DNA of 58,000 nt from Adiantum capillus-veneris (GCA_014529385.2 CM043942.1:26852469-26910468); one strand, 5' to 3'; counted from the stretch's first letter, positions 25,532 through 38,953 are shown. Notes: generated by a model from the sequence alone, not told the origin. Translations and numbers: made by a program.

Positions 25532-28500
25532 TTAAATGGGGGTTTGGTTCCAAGGTCCACCACTTGTCCAAGCTAACTCTATTGAAACATAGAGAGAAGT
25601 AAAGGTCCACCACTTGTCCAAGCTAGGGTCCATTGAAACATGGAGAGAAGGATGCTCCACCATTTGTCCAAGATAGGCTCCATTGAAACATGACGAGAAG
25701 CAAGCTGCACCATGTCTCCAAGATGCTAGGCTCCATCGAAATACATTAAACCCACGATATTTCGTAGATGAGGGGTTTACATTCAAGGTCCACCACTTGT
25801 CCAAGCTATTATTGCTAGTAGCCTGAGTGGTTTGGTCTCAAGATTCACCACTTTTATTAAGAATATGTGGGTGTTAAGGTCCACCACTTGTCCAACCTAT
25901 AAGGCTACATCTTAAAGGTTATTCTTTCTTACTACTTGGAGTGACCATGATAGGTTTTACATGGGGGTTTGGTTCCAAGGTCCACCACTTGTCCAAGCTA
26001 ACTCTATTGAAACATAGAGAGAAGCAAAGGTCCACCCCTTGTCTAAGCTAGGGTCCATTGAAACATGGAGAGAAGGACGCTCCACCATTTGTGCAAGGTA
26101 GGCTCCATTGAAACATGAGGAGAATCAAGGTGCACCATGTCTCCAAGATGCTAGGCTCCATCGAAAAACATTAAACCCACGATATGTCGTAGATGAGGGG
26201 TTTACAGTCAAGGTCCACCACTTGTCCAAGCTATTATTGCTAGTAGCCTGAGTGGTTTGGTCTCAAGATTCACCACTTTTCCACTCTATGTCATTAAATT
26301 AAGAATATGCGCGTGTTAAGGTCCACCACTTGTCCAACCTATAAGGCTATATCTTAAAGGTTATTCTTTCTCACCACTTGGAGTGACCATGATAGGTTTT
26401 AAATGGGGGTTTGGTTCCAAGGTCCACCACTTGTCCAAGCTAACTCTATTTAAACATAGAGAGAAGCAAAGGTCCACCCCTTGTCTAAGCTAGGGTCTAT
26501 TGAAACATGGAGAGAAGGACGCTCCACCATTTGTGCAAGGTAGGCTCCATTGAAACATGAGGAGAATCAAGGTGCACCATGTCTCCAAGATGCTAGGCTC
26601 CATCGAAAAACATTAAACCCACGATATGTCGTAGATGAGGGGTTTACAGTCAAGGTCCACCACTTGTCCAAGCTATTATTGCTAGTAGCCTGAGTGGTTT
26701 GGTCTCAAGATTCACCACTTTTCCACTCTATGTCATTAAATTAAGAATATGCGCGTGTTAAGGTCCACCACTTGTCCAACCTATAAGGCTATATCTTAAA
26801 GGTTATTCTTTCTCACCACTTGGAGTGACCATGATAGGTTTTAAATGGGGGTTTGGTTCCAAGGTCCACCACTTGTCCAAGCTAACTCTATTGAAACATA
26901 GAGAGAAGTAAAGGTCCACCACTTGTCCAAGCTAGGGTCCATTGAAACATGGAGAGAAGGATGCTCCACCATTTGTCCAAGATAGGCTCCATTGAAACAT
27001 GACGAGAAGCAAGCTGCACCATGTCTCCAAGATGCTAGGCTCCATCGAAATACATTAAACCCACGATATTTCGTAGATGAGGGGTTTACATTCAAGGTCC
27101 ACCACTTGTCCAAGCTATTATTGCTAGTAGCCTGAGTGGTTTGGTCTCAAGATTCACCACTTTTATTAAGAATATGTGGGTGTTAAGGTCCACCACTTGT
27201 CCAACCTATAAGGCTACATCTTAAAGGTTATTCTTTCTTACTACTTGGAGTGACCATGATAGGTTTTACATGGGGGTTTGGTTCCAAGGTCCACCACTTG
27301 TCCAAGCTAACTCTATTGAAACATAGAGAGAAGCAAAGGTCCACCCCTTGTCTAAGCTAGGGTCCATTGAAACATGGAGAGAAGGACGCTCCACCATTTG
27401 TGCAAGGTAGGCTCCATTGAAACATGAGGAGAATCAAGGTGCACCATGTCTCCAAGATGCTAGGCTCCATCGAAAAACATTAAACCCACGATATGTCGTA
27501 GATGAGGGGTTTACAGTCAAGGTCCACCACTTGTCCAAGCTATTATTGCTAGTAGCCTGAGTGGTTTGGTCTCAAGATTCACCACTTTTCCACTCTATGT
27601 CATTAAATTAAGAATATGCGCGTGTTAAGGTCCACCACTTGTCCAACCTATAAGGCTATATCTTAAAGGTTATTCTTTCTCACCACTTGGAGTGACCATG
27701 ATAGGTTTTAAATGGGGGTTTGGTTCCAAGGTCCACCACTTGTCCAAGCTAACTCTATTGAAACATAGAGAGAAGTAAAGGTCCACCACTTGTCCAAGCT
27801 AGGGTCCATTGAAACATGGAGAGAAGGATGCTCCACCATTTGTCCAAGATAGGCTCCATTGAAACATGACGAGAAGCAAGCTGCACCATGTCTCCAAGAT
27901 GCTAGGCTCCATCGAAATACATTAAACCCACGATATTTCGTAGATGAGGGGTTTACATTCAAGGTCCACCACTTGTCCAAGCTATTATTGCTAGTAGCCT
28001 GAGTGGTTTGGTCTCAAGATTCACCACTTTTATTAAGAATATGCGCGTGTTAAGGTCCACCACTTGTCCAACCTATAAGGCTACATCTTAAAGGTTATTC
28101 TTTCTTACTACTTGGAGTGACCATGATAGGTTTTACATGGGGGTTTGGTTCCAAGGTCCACCACTTGTCCAAGCTAACTCTATTGAAACATAGAGAGAAG
28201 CAAAGGTCCACCCCTTGTCTAAGCTAGGGTCCATTGAAACATGGAGAGAAGGACGCTCCACCATTTGTGCAAGGTAGGCTCCATTGAAACATGAGGAGAA
28301 TCAAGGTGCACCATGTCTCCAAGATGCTAGGCTCCATCGAAAAACATTAAACCCACGATATGTCGTAGATGAGGGGTTTACAGTCAAGGTCCACCACTTG
28401 TCCAAGCTATTATTGCTAGTAGCCTGAGTGGTTTGGTCTCAAGATTCACCACTTTTCCACTCTATGTCATTAAATTAAGAATATGCGCGTGTTAAGGTCC

Positions 28501-31500
28501 ACCACTTGTCCAACCTATAAGGCTATATCTTAAAGGTTATTCTTTCTCACCACTTGGAGTGACCATGATAGGTTTTAAATGGGGGTTTGGTTCCAAGGTC
28601 CACCACTTGTCCAAGCTAACTCTATTTAAACATAGAGAGAAGCAAAGGTCCACCCCTTGTCTAAGCTAGGGTCCATTGAAACATGGAGAGAAGGACGCTC
28701 CACCATTTGTGCAAGGTAGGCTCCATTGAAACATGAGGAGAATCAAGGTGCACCATGTCTCCAAGATGCTAGGCTCCATCGAAAAACATTAAACCCACGA
28801 TATGTCGTAGATGAGGGGTTTACAGTCAAGGTCCACCACTTGTCCAAGCTATTATTGCTAGTAGCCTGAGTGGTTTGGTCTCAAGATTCACCACTTTTCC
28901 ACTCTATGTCATTAAATTAAGAATATGCGCGTGTTAAGGTCCACCACTTGTCCAACCTATAAGGCTATATCTTAAAGGTTATTCTTTCTCACCACTTGGA
29001 GTGACCATGATAGGTTTTAAATGGGGGTTTGGTTCCAAGGTCCACCACTTGTCCAAGCTAACTCTATTGAATAATAGAGAGAAGTAAAGGTCCACCACTT
29101 GTCCAAGCTAGGGTCCATTGAAACATGGAGAGAAGGATGCTCCACCATTTGTCCAAGATAGGCTCCATTGAAACATGACGAGAAGCAAGATGCACCATGT
29201 CTCCAAGATGCTAGGCTCCATCGAAATACATTAAACCCACGATATTTCGTAGATGAGGGGTTTACATTCAAGGTCCACCACTTGTCCAAGCTATTATTGC
29301 TAGTAGCCTGAGTGGTTTGGTCTCAAGATTCACCACTTTTATTAAGAATATGTGGGTGTTAAGGTCCACCACTTGTCCAACCTATAAGGCTACATATTAA
29401 AGGTTATTCTTTCTTACTACTTGGAGTGACCATGATAGGTTTTACATGGGGGTTTGGTTCCAAGGTCCACCACTTGTCCAAGCTAACTCTATTGAAACAT
29501 AGAGAGAAGCAAAGGTCCACCCCTTGTCTAAGCTAGGGTCCATTGAAACATGGAGAGAAGGACGCTCCACCATTTGTGCAAGGTAGGCTCCATTGAAACA
29601 TGAGGAGAATCAAGGTGCACCATGTCTCCAAGATGCTAGGCTCCATCGAAAAACATTAAACCCACGATATGTCGTAGATGAGGGGTTTACAGTCAAGGTC
29701 CACCACTTGTCCAAGCTATTATTGCTAGTAGCCTGAGTGGTTTGGTCTCAAGATTCACCACTTTTCCACTCTATGTCATTAAATTAAGAATATGCGCGTG
29801 TTAAGGTCCACCACTTGTCCAACCTATAAGGCTATATCTTAAAGGTTATTCTTTCTCACCACTTGGAGTGACCATGATAGGTTTTAAATGGGGGTTTGGT
29901 TCCAAGGTCCACCACTTGTCCAAGCTAACTCTATTGAAACATAGAGAGAAGTAAAGGTCCACCACTTGTCCAAGCTAGGGTCCATTGAAACATGGAGAGA
30001 AGGATGCTCCACCATTTGTCCAAGATAGGCTCCATTGAAACATGACGAGAAGCAAGCTGCACCATGTCTCCAAGATGCTAGGCACCATCGAAATACATTA
30101 AACCCACGATATTTCGTAGATGAGGGGTTTACATTCAAGGTCCACCACTTGTCCAAGCTATTATTGCTAGTAGCCTGAGTGGTTTGGTCTCAAGATTCAC
30201 CACTTTTATTAAGAATATGCGCGTGTTAAGGTCCACCACTTGTCCAACCTATAAGGCTACATCTTAAAGGTTATTCTTTCTTACTACTTGGAGTGACCAT
30301 GATAGGTTTTACATGGGGGTTTGGTTCCAAGGTCCACCACTTGTCCAAGCTAACTCTATTGAAACATAGAGAAAAGCAAAGGTCCACCCCTTGTCTAAGC
30401 TAGGGTCCATTGAAACATGGAGAGAAGGACGCTCCACCATTTGTGCAAGGTAGGCTCCATTGAAACATGAGGAGAATCAAGGTGCACCATGTCTCCAAGA
30501 TGCTAGGCTCCATCGAAAAACATTAAACCCACGATATGTCGTAGATGAGGGGTTTACAGTCAAGGTCCACCACTTGTCCAAGCTATTATTGCTAGTAGCC
30601 TGAGTGGTTTGGTCTCAAGATTCACCACTTTTCCACTCTATGTCATTAAATTAAGAATATGCGCGTGTTAAGGTCCACCACTTGTCCAACCTATAAGGCT
30701 ATATCTTAAAGGTTATTCTTTCTCACCACTTGGAGTGACCATGATAGGTTTTAAATGGGGGTTTGGTTCCAAGGTCCACCACTTGTCCAAGCTAACTCTA
30801 TTTAAACATAGAGAGAAGCAAAGGTCCACCCCTTGTCTAAGCTAGGGTCCATTGAAACATGGAGAGAAGGACGCTCCACCATTTGTGCAAGGTAGGCTCC
30901 ATTGAAACATGAGGAGAATCAAGGTGCACCATGTCTCCAAGATGCTAGGCTCCATCGAAAAACATTAAACCCACGATATGTCGTAGATGAGGGGTTTACA
31001 GTCAAGGTCCACCACTTGTCCAAGCTATTATTGCTAGTAGCCTGAGTGGTTTGGTCTCAAGATTCACCACTTTTCCACTCTATGTCATTAAATTAAGAAT
31101 ATGCGCGTGTTAAGGTCCACCACTTGTCCAACCTATAAGGCTATATCTTAAAGGTTATTCTTTCTCACCACTTGGAGTGACCATGATAGGTTTTAAATGG
31201 GGGTTTGGTTCCAAGGTCCACCACTTGTCCAAGCTAACTCTATTGAATAATAGAGAGAAGTAAAGGTCCACCACTTGTCCAAGCTAGGGTCCATTGAAAC
31301 ATGGAGAGAAGGATGCTCCACCATTTGTCCAAGATAGGCTCCATTGAAACATGACGAGAAGCAAGCTGCACCATGTCTCCAAGATGCTAGGCTCCATCGA
31401 AATACATTAAACCCACGATATTTCGTAGATGAGGGGTTTACATTCAAGGTCCACCACTTGTCCAAGCTATTATTGCTAGTAGCCTGAGTGGTTTGGTCTC

Positions 31501-34500
31501 AAGATTCACCACTTTTATTAAGAATATGTGGGTGTTAAGGTCCACCACTTGTCCAACCTATAAGGCTATATCTTAAAGGTTATTCTTTCTCACCACTTGG
31601 AGTGACCATGATAGGTTTTAAATGGGGGTTTGGTTTCAAGGTCCACCACTTGTCCAAGCTAAATCTATTTAAACAGAGAGAGAAGCAAAGGTCCACCCCT
31701 TGTCTAAGCTAGGGTCCATTGAAACATGGAGAGAAGGACGCTCCACCATTTGTGCAAGGTAGGCTCCATTGAAACATGAGGAGAATCAAGGTGCACCATG
31801 TCTCCAAGATGCTAGGCTCCATCGAAAAACATTAAACCCACGATATGTCGTAGATGAGGGGTTTACAGTCAAGGTCCACCACTTGTCCAAGCTATTATTG
31901 CTAGTAGCCTGAGTGGTTTGGTCTCAAGATTCACCACTTTTCCACTCTATGTCATTAAATTAAGAATATGCGCGTGTTAAGGTCCACCACTTGTCCAACC
32001 TATAAGGCTATATCTTAAAGGTTATTCTTTCTCACCACTTGGAGTGACCATGATAGGTTTTAAATGGGGGTTTGGTTCCAAGGTCCACCACTTGTCCAAG
32101 CTAACTCTATTGAAACATAGAGAGAAGTAAAGGTCCACCACTTGTCCAAGCTAGGGTCCATTGAAACATGGAGAGAAGGATGCTCCACCATTTGTCCAAG
32201 ATAGGCTCCATTGAAACATGACGAGAAGCAAGCTGCACCATGTCTCCAAGATGCTAGGCTCCATCGAAATACATTAAACCCACGATATTTCGTAGATGAG
32301 GGCTTTACATTCAAGGTCCACCACTTGTCCAAGCTATTGTTGCTAGTAGCCTGAGTGGTTTGGTCTCAAGATTCACCACTTTTATTAAGAATATGTGGGT
32401 GTTAAGGTCCACCACTTGTCCAACCTATAAGGCTACATCTTAAAGGTTATTCTTTCTTACTACTTGGAGTGACCATGATAGGTTTTACATGGGGGTTTGG
32501 TTCCAAGGTCCACCACTTGTCCAAGCTAACTCTATTGAAACATAGAGAGAAGCAAAGGTCCACCCCTTGTCTAAGCTAGGGTCCATTGAAACATGGAGAG
32601 AAGGACGCTCCACCATTTGTGCAAGGTAGGCTCCATTGAAACATGAGGAGAATCAAGGTGCACCATGTCTCCAAGATGCTAGGCTCCATCGAAAAACATT
32701 AAACCCACGATATGTCGTAGATGAGGGGTTTACAGTCAAGGTCCACCACTTGTCCAAGCTATTATTGCTAGTAGCCTGAGTGGTTTGGTCTCAAGATTCA
32801 CCACTTTTCCACTCTATGTCATTAAATTAAGAATATGCGCGTGTTAAGGTCCACCACTTGTCCAACCTATAAGGCTATATCTTAAAGGTTATTCTTTCTC
32901 ACCACTTGGAGTGACCATGATAGGTTTTAAATGGGGGTTTGGTTCCAAGGTCCACCACTTGTCCAAGCTAACTCTATTTAAACATAGAGAGAAGCAAAGG
33001 TCCACCCCTTGTCTAAGCTAGGGTCCATTGAAACATGGAGAGAAGGACGCTCCACCATTTGTGCAAGGTAGGCTCCATTGAAACATGAGGAGAATCAAGG
33101 TGCACCATGTCTCCAAGATGCTAGGCTCCATCGAAAAACATTAAACCCACGATATGTCGTAGATGAGGGGTTTACAGTCAAGGTCCACCACTTGTCCAAG
33201 CTATTATTGCTAGTAGCCTGAGTGGTTTGGTCTCAAGATTCACCACTTTTCCACTCTATGTCATTAAATTAAGAATATGCGCGTGTTAAGGTCCACCACT
33301 TGTCCAACCTATAAGGCTATATCTTAAAGGTTATTCTTTCTCACCACTTGGAGTGACCATGATAGGTTTTAAATGGGGGTTTGGTTCCAAGGTCCACCAC
33401 TTGTCCAAGCTAACTCTATTGAATAATAGAGAGAAGTAAAGGTCCACCACTTGTCCAAGCTAGGGTCCATTGAAACATGGAGAGAAGGATGCTCCACCAT
33501 TTGTCCAAGATAGGCTCCATTGAAACATGACGAGAAGCAAGCTGCACCATGTCTCCAAGATGCTAGGCTCCATCGAAATACATTAAACCCACGATATTTC
33601 GTAGATGAGGGGTTTACATTCAAGGTCCACCACTTGTCCAAGCTATTATTGCTAGTAGCCTGAGTGGTTTGGTCTCAAGATTCACCACTTTTATTAAGAA
33701 TATGTGGGTGTTAAGGTCCACCACTTGTCCAACCTATAAGGCTACATCTTAAAGGTTATTCTTTCTCACCACTTGGAGTGACCATGATAGGTTTTAAATG
33801 GGGGTTTGGTTCCAAGGTCCACCACTTGTCCAAGCTAACTCTATTTAAACATAGAGAGAAGCAAAGGTCCACCCCTTGTCTAAGCTAGGGTCCATTGAAA
33901 CATGGAGAGAAGGACGCTCCACCATTTGTGCAAGGTAGGCTCCATTGAAACATGAGGAGAATCAAGGTGCACCATGTCTCCAAGATGCTAGGCTCCATCG
34001 AAAAACATTAAACCCACGATATGTCGTAGATGAGGGGTTTACAGTCAAGGTCCACCACTTGTCCAAGCTATTATTGCTAGTAGCCTGAGTGGTTTGGTCT
34101 CAAGATTCACCACTTTTCCACTCTATGTCATTAAATTAAGAATATGCGCGTGTTAAGGTCCACCACTTGTCCAACCTATAAGGCTATATCTTAAAGGTTA
34201 TTCTTTCTCACCACTTGGAGTGACCATGATAGGTTTTAAATGGGGGTTTGGTTCCAAGGTCCACCACTTGTCCAAGCTAACTCTATTGAAACATAGAGAG
34301 AAGTAAAGGTCCACCACTTGTCCAAGCTAGGGTCCATTGAAACATGGAGAGAAGGATGCTCCACCATTTGTCCAAGATAGGCTCCATTGAAACATGACGA
34401 GAAGCAAGCTGCACCATGTCTCCAAGATGCTAGGCTCCATCGAAATACATTAAACCCACGATATTTCGTAGATGAGGGCTTTACATTCAAGGTCCACCAC

Positions 34501-35102
34501 TTGTCCAAGCTATTGTTGCTAGTAGCCTGAGTGGTTTGGTCTCAAGATTCACCACTTTTATTAAGAATATGTGGGTGTTAAGGTCCACCACTTGTCCAAC
34601 CTATAAGGCTACATCTTAAAGGTTATTCTTTCTTACTACTTGGAGTGACCATGATAGGTTTTACATGGGGGTTTGGTTCCAAGGTCCACCACTTGTCCAA
34701 GCTAACTCTATTGAAACATAGAGAGAAGCAAAGGTCCACCCCTTGTCTAAGCTAGGGTCCATTGAAACATGGAGAGAAGGACGCTCCACCATTTGTGCAA
34801 GGTAGGCTCCATTGAAACATGAGGAGAATCAAGGTGCACCATGTCTCCAAGATGCTAGGCTCCATCGAAAAACATTAAACCCACGATATGTCGTAGATGA
34901 GGGGTTTACAGTCAAGGTCCACCACTTGTCCAAGCTATTATTGCTAGTAGCCTGAGTGGTTTGGTCTCAAGATTCACCACTTTTCCACTCTATGTCATTA
35001 AATTAAGAATATGCGCGTGTTAAGGTCCACCACTTGTCCAACCTATAAGGCTATATCTTAAAGGTTATTCTTTCTCACCACTTGGAGTGACCATGATAGG
35101 TT
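25532..35102 (+). repeat. 2176-bp higher-order satellite repeat (A-B-A-B-B)
   Basis: Equivalent points recur at 25532, 26841, 27708, 29017, 29884, 31193, 32060, 33369, 34236 and 35103, spaced alternately 1309 and 867 bp until the last 867. The period is therefore 2176 bp = 2 x 425 + 3 x 442. Type A (425 bp) lacks the 17 bases around CCACTCTATGTCATTAA that type B has. About four full copies are nearly identical, which indicates very recent amplification. The last copy has lost one 442-bp monomer. Confidence 0.95.
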
Positions 35103-35700
35103 TTAAATGGGGGTTTGGTTCCAAGGTCCACCACTTGTCCAAGCTAACTCTATTGAATAATAGAGAGAAGTAAAGGTCCACCACTTGTCCAAGCTAGGGT
35201 CCATTGAAACATGGAGAGAAGGATGCTCCACCATTTGTCCAAGATAGGCTCCATTGAAACATGAAGAGAAGCAAGATGCACCATGTCTCCAAGATGCTAG
35301 GCTCCATCGAAATACCTTAAACCCACGATATTTCGTAGATGGGGGGTTTACTTTCAAGGTCCACCACTTGTCCAAGCTATTATCGCTAGTAGCATGGTTT
35401 GGTCTCAAGATTCACCAGTTTTCCACGCTATGTCATTATATGAAGAATATCTGGGTGTTAAGGTCCACCACTTGTCCAACCTATAAGGCTATATTCTAAA
35501 TGATATTTTTTTTGACCACTTGGAATGTGCATGATATGTTTTACATGGGGTTTTATTCCAAGGTCCACCACTTGTCCAAGCTAGATCTATTACATATATA
35601 TTATACATACAATATTCAACTAGATTCCCTACCTATCATGTCCAGTAGCATGGATGCTCTAGCTTGAAGGTCCACCACTTGTCCAACCTATACTCTCTTA
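35103..35700 (+). repeat. Right edge of the 442-bp satellite
   Basis: A final diverged monomer and two further core copies (near 35565 and 35672) mark the end of the array. Differences from the homogeneous block, such as GATGGGGGGTTTACTTTCAA, show it escaped the recent homogenisation, as array edges usually do. Confidence 0.85.
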
Positions 35701-35715
35701 TGTAAGGGAGATCTC

Positions 35716-35810
35716 GCTATAAATTCAAAACCTTCCCGCCTAAATTTAAAATATCCCTCCCAAATCTTAAATATCCCGCCTAAATTTTAAACTATCCCGC
35801 CCAAATTTTA
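35716..35810. repeat. Four short AT-rich repeats with CCCGCC boxes
   Basis: CCCGCC or CCCTCC followed by TAAATTTTAAA-like text occurs at about 35735, 35755, 35775 and 35796, a period of about 20-21 bp. The boxes resemble E2F-type sites (TTTCCCGCC) but none matches exactly. It could be a regulatory cluster or a simple tandem repeat. Confidence 0.55.
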
Positions 35811-36600
35811 AAATTCAAACTTTTTTATAAAAATTTAAATTTTACTACTTAAATTTAAAATATTCTACGCAAAATTGATTTTAAATTCAAGTTTACCACA
35901 AAAAGATATCATTATACCACCTAAATTCAAATATGCAAACCTCAAATCATTATATTGTACATAAATTCAAACAAATTCAAATTAACAAGCCTAAACTGAT
36001 ATTAGTTTGCATAGATATGAATTTATCACACCTAAATTATGTCACCATGTTAGAGAGAGTGGTTAGAGAATTTGAACAAGGTCCACCACTTGTCCAACCT
36101 AGATACCAAGAAGGATTGAGTGTACAAGGTATTGTTTGGAGGTCCTTATAGTCCATTGGTCTTAAGGTCCACCACTTGTGGTAAGGGTCACCAAAAAGTG
36201 TATATATTCATCCAAAGAAATACACGTATTTTTGGTCTACATGTCCTAGTTTAAACCATTTATGTCCATTAGGTGTATCACTAAACAACACTACTATTTT
36301 GAGAAACAGAAGTTACAATCATATCTACAAATGGATTAGAGGAAAATCAGCTCAGCATACATCCAGAACTCGCTACAAGAATCGACTTTAACAGATCACG
36401 CAAGTAAGTCTTCCATTCAATTTTACTAGTATTACAATGTGTTAGTTATTTGTGATATTTATGTATGTATATATACTATGTGTGCATATCGTAATTAAGT
36501 ATAATTGTGTATCTGCATTATGTATGAGTATTACAATGAAATAACACAAATATACATACATACACATAGATAACACAGACGCACACATACATGAGCATGT
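35811..36600. other. Non-satellite island, AT-rich part
   Basis: No gene is supported. Two isolated core copies lie near 36079 and 36166, the second ending GTGGTAAG. The rest is unique-looking AT-rich DNA with TATGTATGTATATATAC-type simple sequence near 36460. Confidence 0.5.
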
Positions 36601-37080
36601 ATTTTCAAGAGAGAGATAGCAAATACAGAGATAGATAGATAGAGAGAGAGAGAGATAAATAACTGTTTTTTAGAGAGAGGAGAGAGAAAGATAACAGATT
36701 TCACTGTGTTTATGTATGTGGAAGAGAGGAAGACGATGTATGGGAATATGTGCACGTATTTTCAAGAGAGAGACAACAAGATAACAGATTTCATTGTGGT
36801 TATGTATGTGGAAGTGAGGAAGACGATGTGTGGGAATATGTGCATGTATTTTCAAGAGAGAGACAGCAAGATAACAGATTTCACTGTGGTTATGTATGTG
36901 GAAGAGAGGAAGACGATGTGTGGGAATATGTGTATGTGTGCAGGGATACGTTTAAACTATGTATCTCTGTCTTTTGACGAGAGAGTGTGTGTGCAAGAAG
37001 AGTTACAGAGAACCATCTTCTCTATATGGAGAAAGACAGAGAGTGAGAGAGAGAGAAATACCTGTTTTTTCTCTATTCGT
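36601..37080. repeat. 90-bp tandem repeats in GA-rich DNA
   Basis: A unit starting TATGTATGTGGAAG recurs at 36711, 36801 and 36891 (exactly 90 bp apart), the third copy incomplete, with a degenerate relative near 36590. GA and GATA microsatellite lies at about 36630-36660. Because 90 is a multiple of three, an open frame with a 30-residue repeat runs through it (36706-37101); I see no other coding evidence. Confidence 0.85.
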
Positions 37081-37400
37081 GAGGTGTGCAATGTCTCCTG
37101 AGAAGACTGCCCGATCCTGCCCTTCTGGAAAGCGTTGTGTATGCTGCTGTTTCTTTGTCTTGTGCGCGAACTTTCAATCCTGTGCACTCCACCTGTGTGT
37201 TGTGTACGATGCCGAGCTTGCTCCTCTACGCGCGCGTATACTCCAGCTGTGTGCGATCCGTGTGCGCTTTCTGTGTTTTTGCTGCTCGCCTGCTTTCTCT
37301 GTGTGCGTTTCTCGTGCGCTCTCTGTGTGCCTAATCTTGATAGGGTTTATTAGAATGCCACGTATGCTACAAGTCCATGTTTTATCATAGGATTAAAAAA
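37081..37400. other. Mixed-composition, CT- and GC-richer spacer
   Basis: CT-rich text with CGCGCG (near 37230) and several overlapping open frames, none with a recognisable product. By composition it could be a promoter or 5-prime leader region, for example of the transposase-like gene to the right, but no TATA box or start can be assigned. Confidence 0.3.
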
Positions 37401-37519
37401 AACAAAAGCAATATAAAAAATTAACCAATTCACACGGCCAAAATTAAAGAAATCATGGTTGAAAATATGAAAAACATGCATAACTCTATACTAGGAATTC
37501 ACTTAAAAAAAAAAAAAAT

Positions 37520-37815
37520 CTTTGGGCGCTGCCCCTAGCCCCGCGGGGGCGCTGCCCCTCGACCCCGCCCGGCAGTCGCGCCGGGAGGCGACAAGGGGCT
37601 GCCGCCCCTTGACCCCGCCCGGGGCGCTGCCCCGGACCCCGCCTGGGGCGCTGCCCCAGGACCCCGCTCAGAACAATATCCCAAAATCAACCTCCCAAGC
37701 CCAGCCATCGAGAGCGCTATATTCCACATCCCCATCAAGAGCGCTACCCCCAAACCTCACGTGGAAGCGCTGCCTTGTCACCCCATTGTGGCATTGCCCT
37801 AAGACCCCGCATCTG
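37520..37815. repeat. GC-rich degenerate tandem repeat
   Basis: GGGGCGCTGCCCC followed by GACCCCGCC recurs about every 20-30 bases, then decays into less GC-rich versions (GAGCGCTAC, AAGCGCTGCC). GGGGCGCTGCCCC is itself nearly self-complementary, so each unit can fold. The block stands out sharply from the AT-rich surroundings and follows a run of about 14 A residues. Confidence 0.8.
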
Positions 37816-38400
37816 GAGTGCTAAATGGGAACATTCTTCATTAGTGAAATTTTGAACATAAATTATATTAGCATATACTTAAATATAATACAAATATTAA
37901 CATATTAGCTATACTACTAATTTACTATAGCAGTTCTAGATTATGTCCCATACTATATTTAAGGTGCCAAAGGTTTGGCCTTATGGTCCTAGATTTAGCC
38001 AAGTGGTCAACACATATAGGACCAAGTGCACACTGTGCCACAAAACTTGGCCACCACTTCACTTGCCAAAGTTTAGGCCACATGGTCAATCCTAACTTTC
38101 CAATGTTCTTATTATGTCACCTTTTGCCTCGTGGAAAACCTAGGCTTGTTTTCACATACTCAGGCACTTCAAGCCACAATAAATTGTCATTACTCTTCAA
38201 CAACCCTTTTGTTCAAGTCTTTGAAAAAACATTGTTTAAGGCCACCCTAAACCATTTTCATTTAGGGGTGTCTAAAACTAGCTTTTTGGCAATTCGAGAA
38301 GAAAATGGTCAAAGTTTTATACTTAGTTTTAACCACTTGACCAATTCAAATATTGGAAAGCAAGGTCTTGTAATACTTTTCTTTGGACATCACACATTAA
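37816..38400. other. Spacer with one unassigned open frame
   Basis: A 150-codon plus-strand frame (37983-38435) has no recognisable domain and runs into core-type repeats at its end (CCCTCACTTGTCCAAGCTAT). I do not call it a gene. Confidence 0.4.
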
Positions 38401-38953
38401 AACTAGGTCCCTCACTTGTCCAAGCTATGCTCTAATACAATAAAGGGCTTTTGGTTTCAAGATGCACCACTTTCCCAACCTTGATTCCATTAAAGAAGCT
38501 AGCTCTACTTAGACATTTAATAGCAAGGTCTTGCAGCAGTTCAGATTGAACATTTTCCATGGCAGCTAGGTCCACCACTTATCTAAGCTATGCTCTAATA
38601 GAGTAAGGGGGTTTTGGTTTCAAGATCCACCACTTGTCCAAACTTGATTTGGGAAGCAAGGTCCTATAATAGTTTGCTTTGGACATTCACCATTACAACT
38701 AAGTCCACCACTTCTCCAAGCTATGTTCTAATACACTAAGGAGGTTTTGGTTTCAAGGAGAACCACTTGTACGACTCTGTTTTTGGAAGTAAGGTCTTTA
38801 CATAGTTCACCTTGGACCTTGGACATTGGATACTACAACTAAGCCCACCACTTGTCTAAGATATCCTCTATATATAGCCAAAGGGTTTGGGTTTCAAGAT
38901 TCACCACTTTTCCAACCTTTCTTCCATTAAAGAAAGGAGGGGCTTTATAACTA
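38401..38953 (+). repeat. Diverged core repeats leading into the 368-bp array
   Basis: Irregular plus-strand copies (near 38570, 38625, 38704 and 38845) share GCTATGCTCTAATA and GGTTTTGGTTTCAAG with the array to the right. They look like its older, unhomogenised margin. Confidence 0.8.

Noticed and set aside
17670-35408. Repeated minus-strand open frames of up to 90-101 codons starting MDKWWTL
   Set aside because: They recur because satellite monomers are copies of one another. Related frames in diverged monomers are broken, the peptide has no domain, and the same core translates differently in other frames (LDKWWTF, LAWTSGGP).
36959-37390. Overlapping open frames of 72-143 codons in CT-rich DNA
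   Set aside because: Several frames are open at once because of biased composition; Cys- and Ser-rich translations show no family likeness.
37983-38435. 150-codon plus-strand open frame
   Set aside because: It has no recognisable domain and its last part runs into core repeats.
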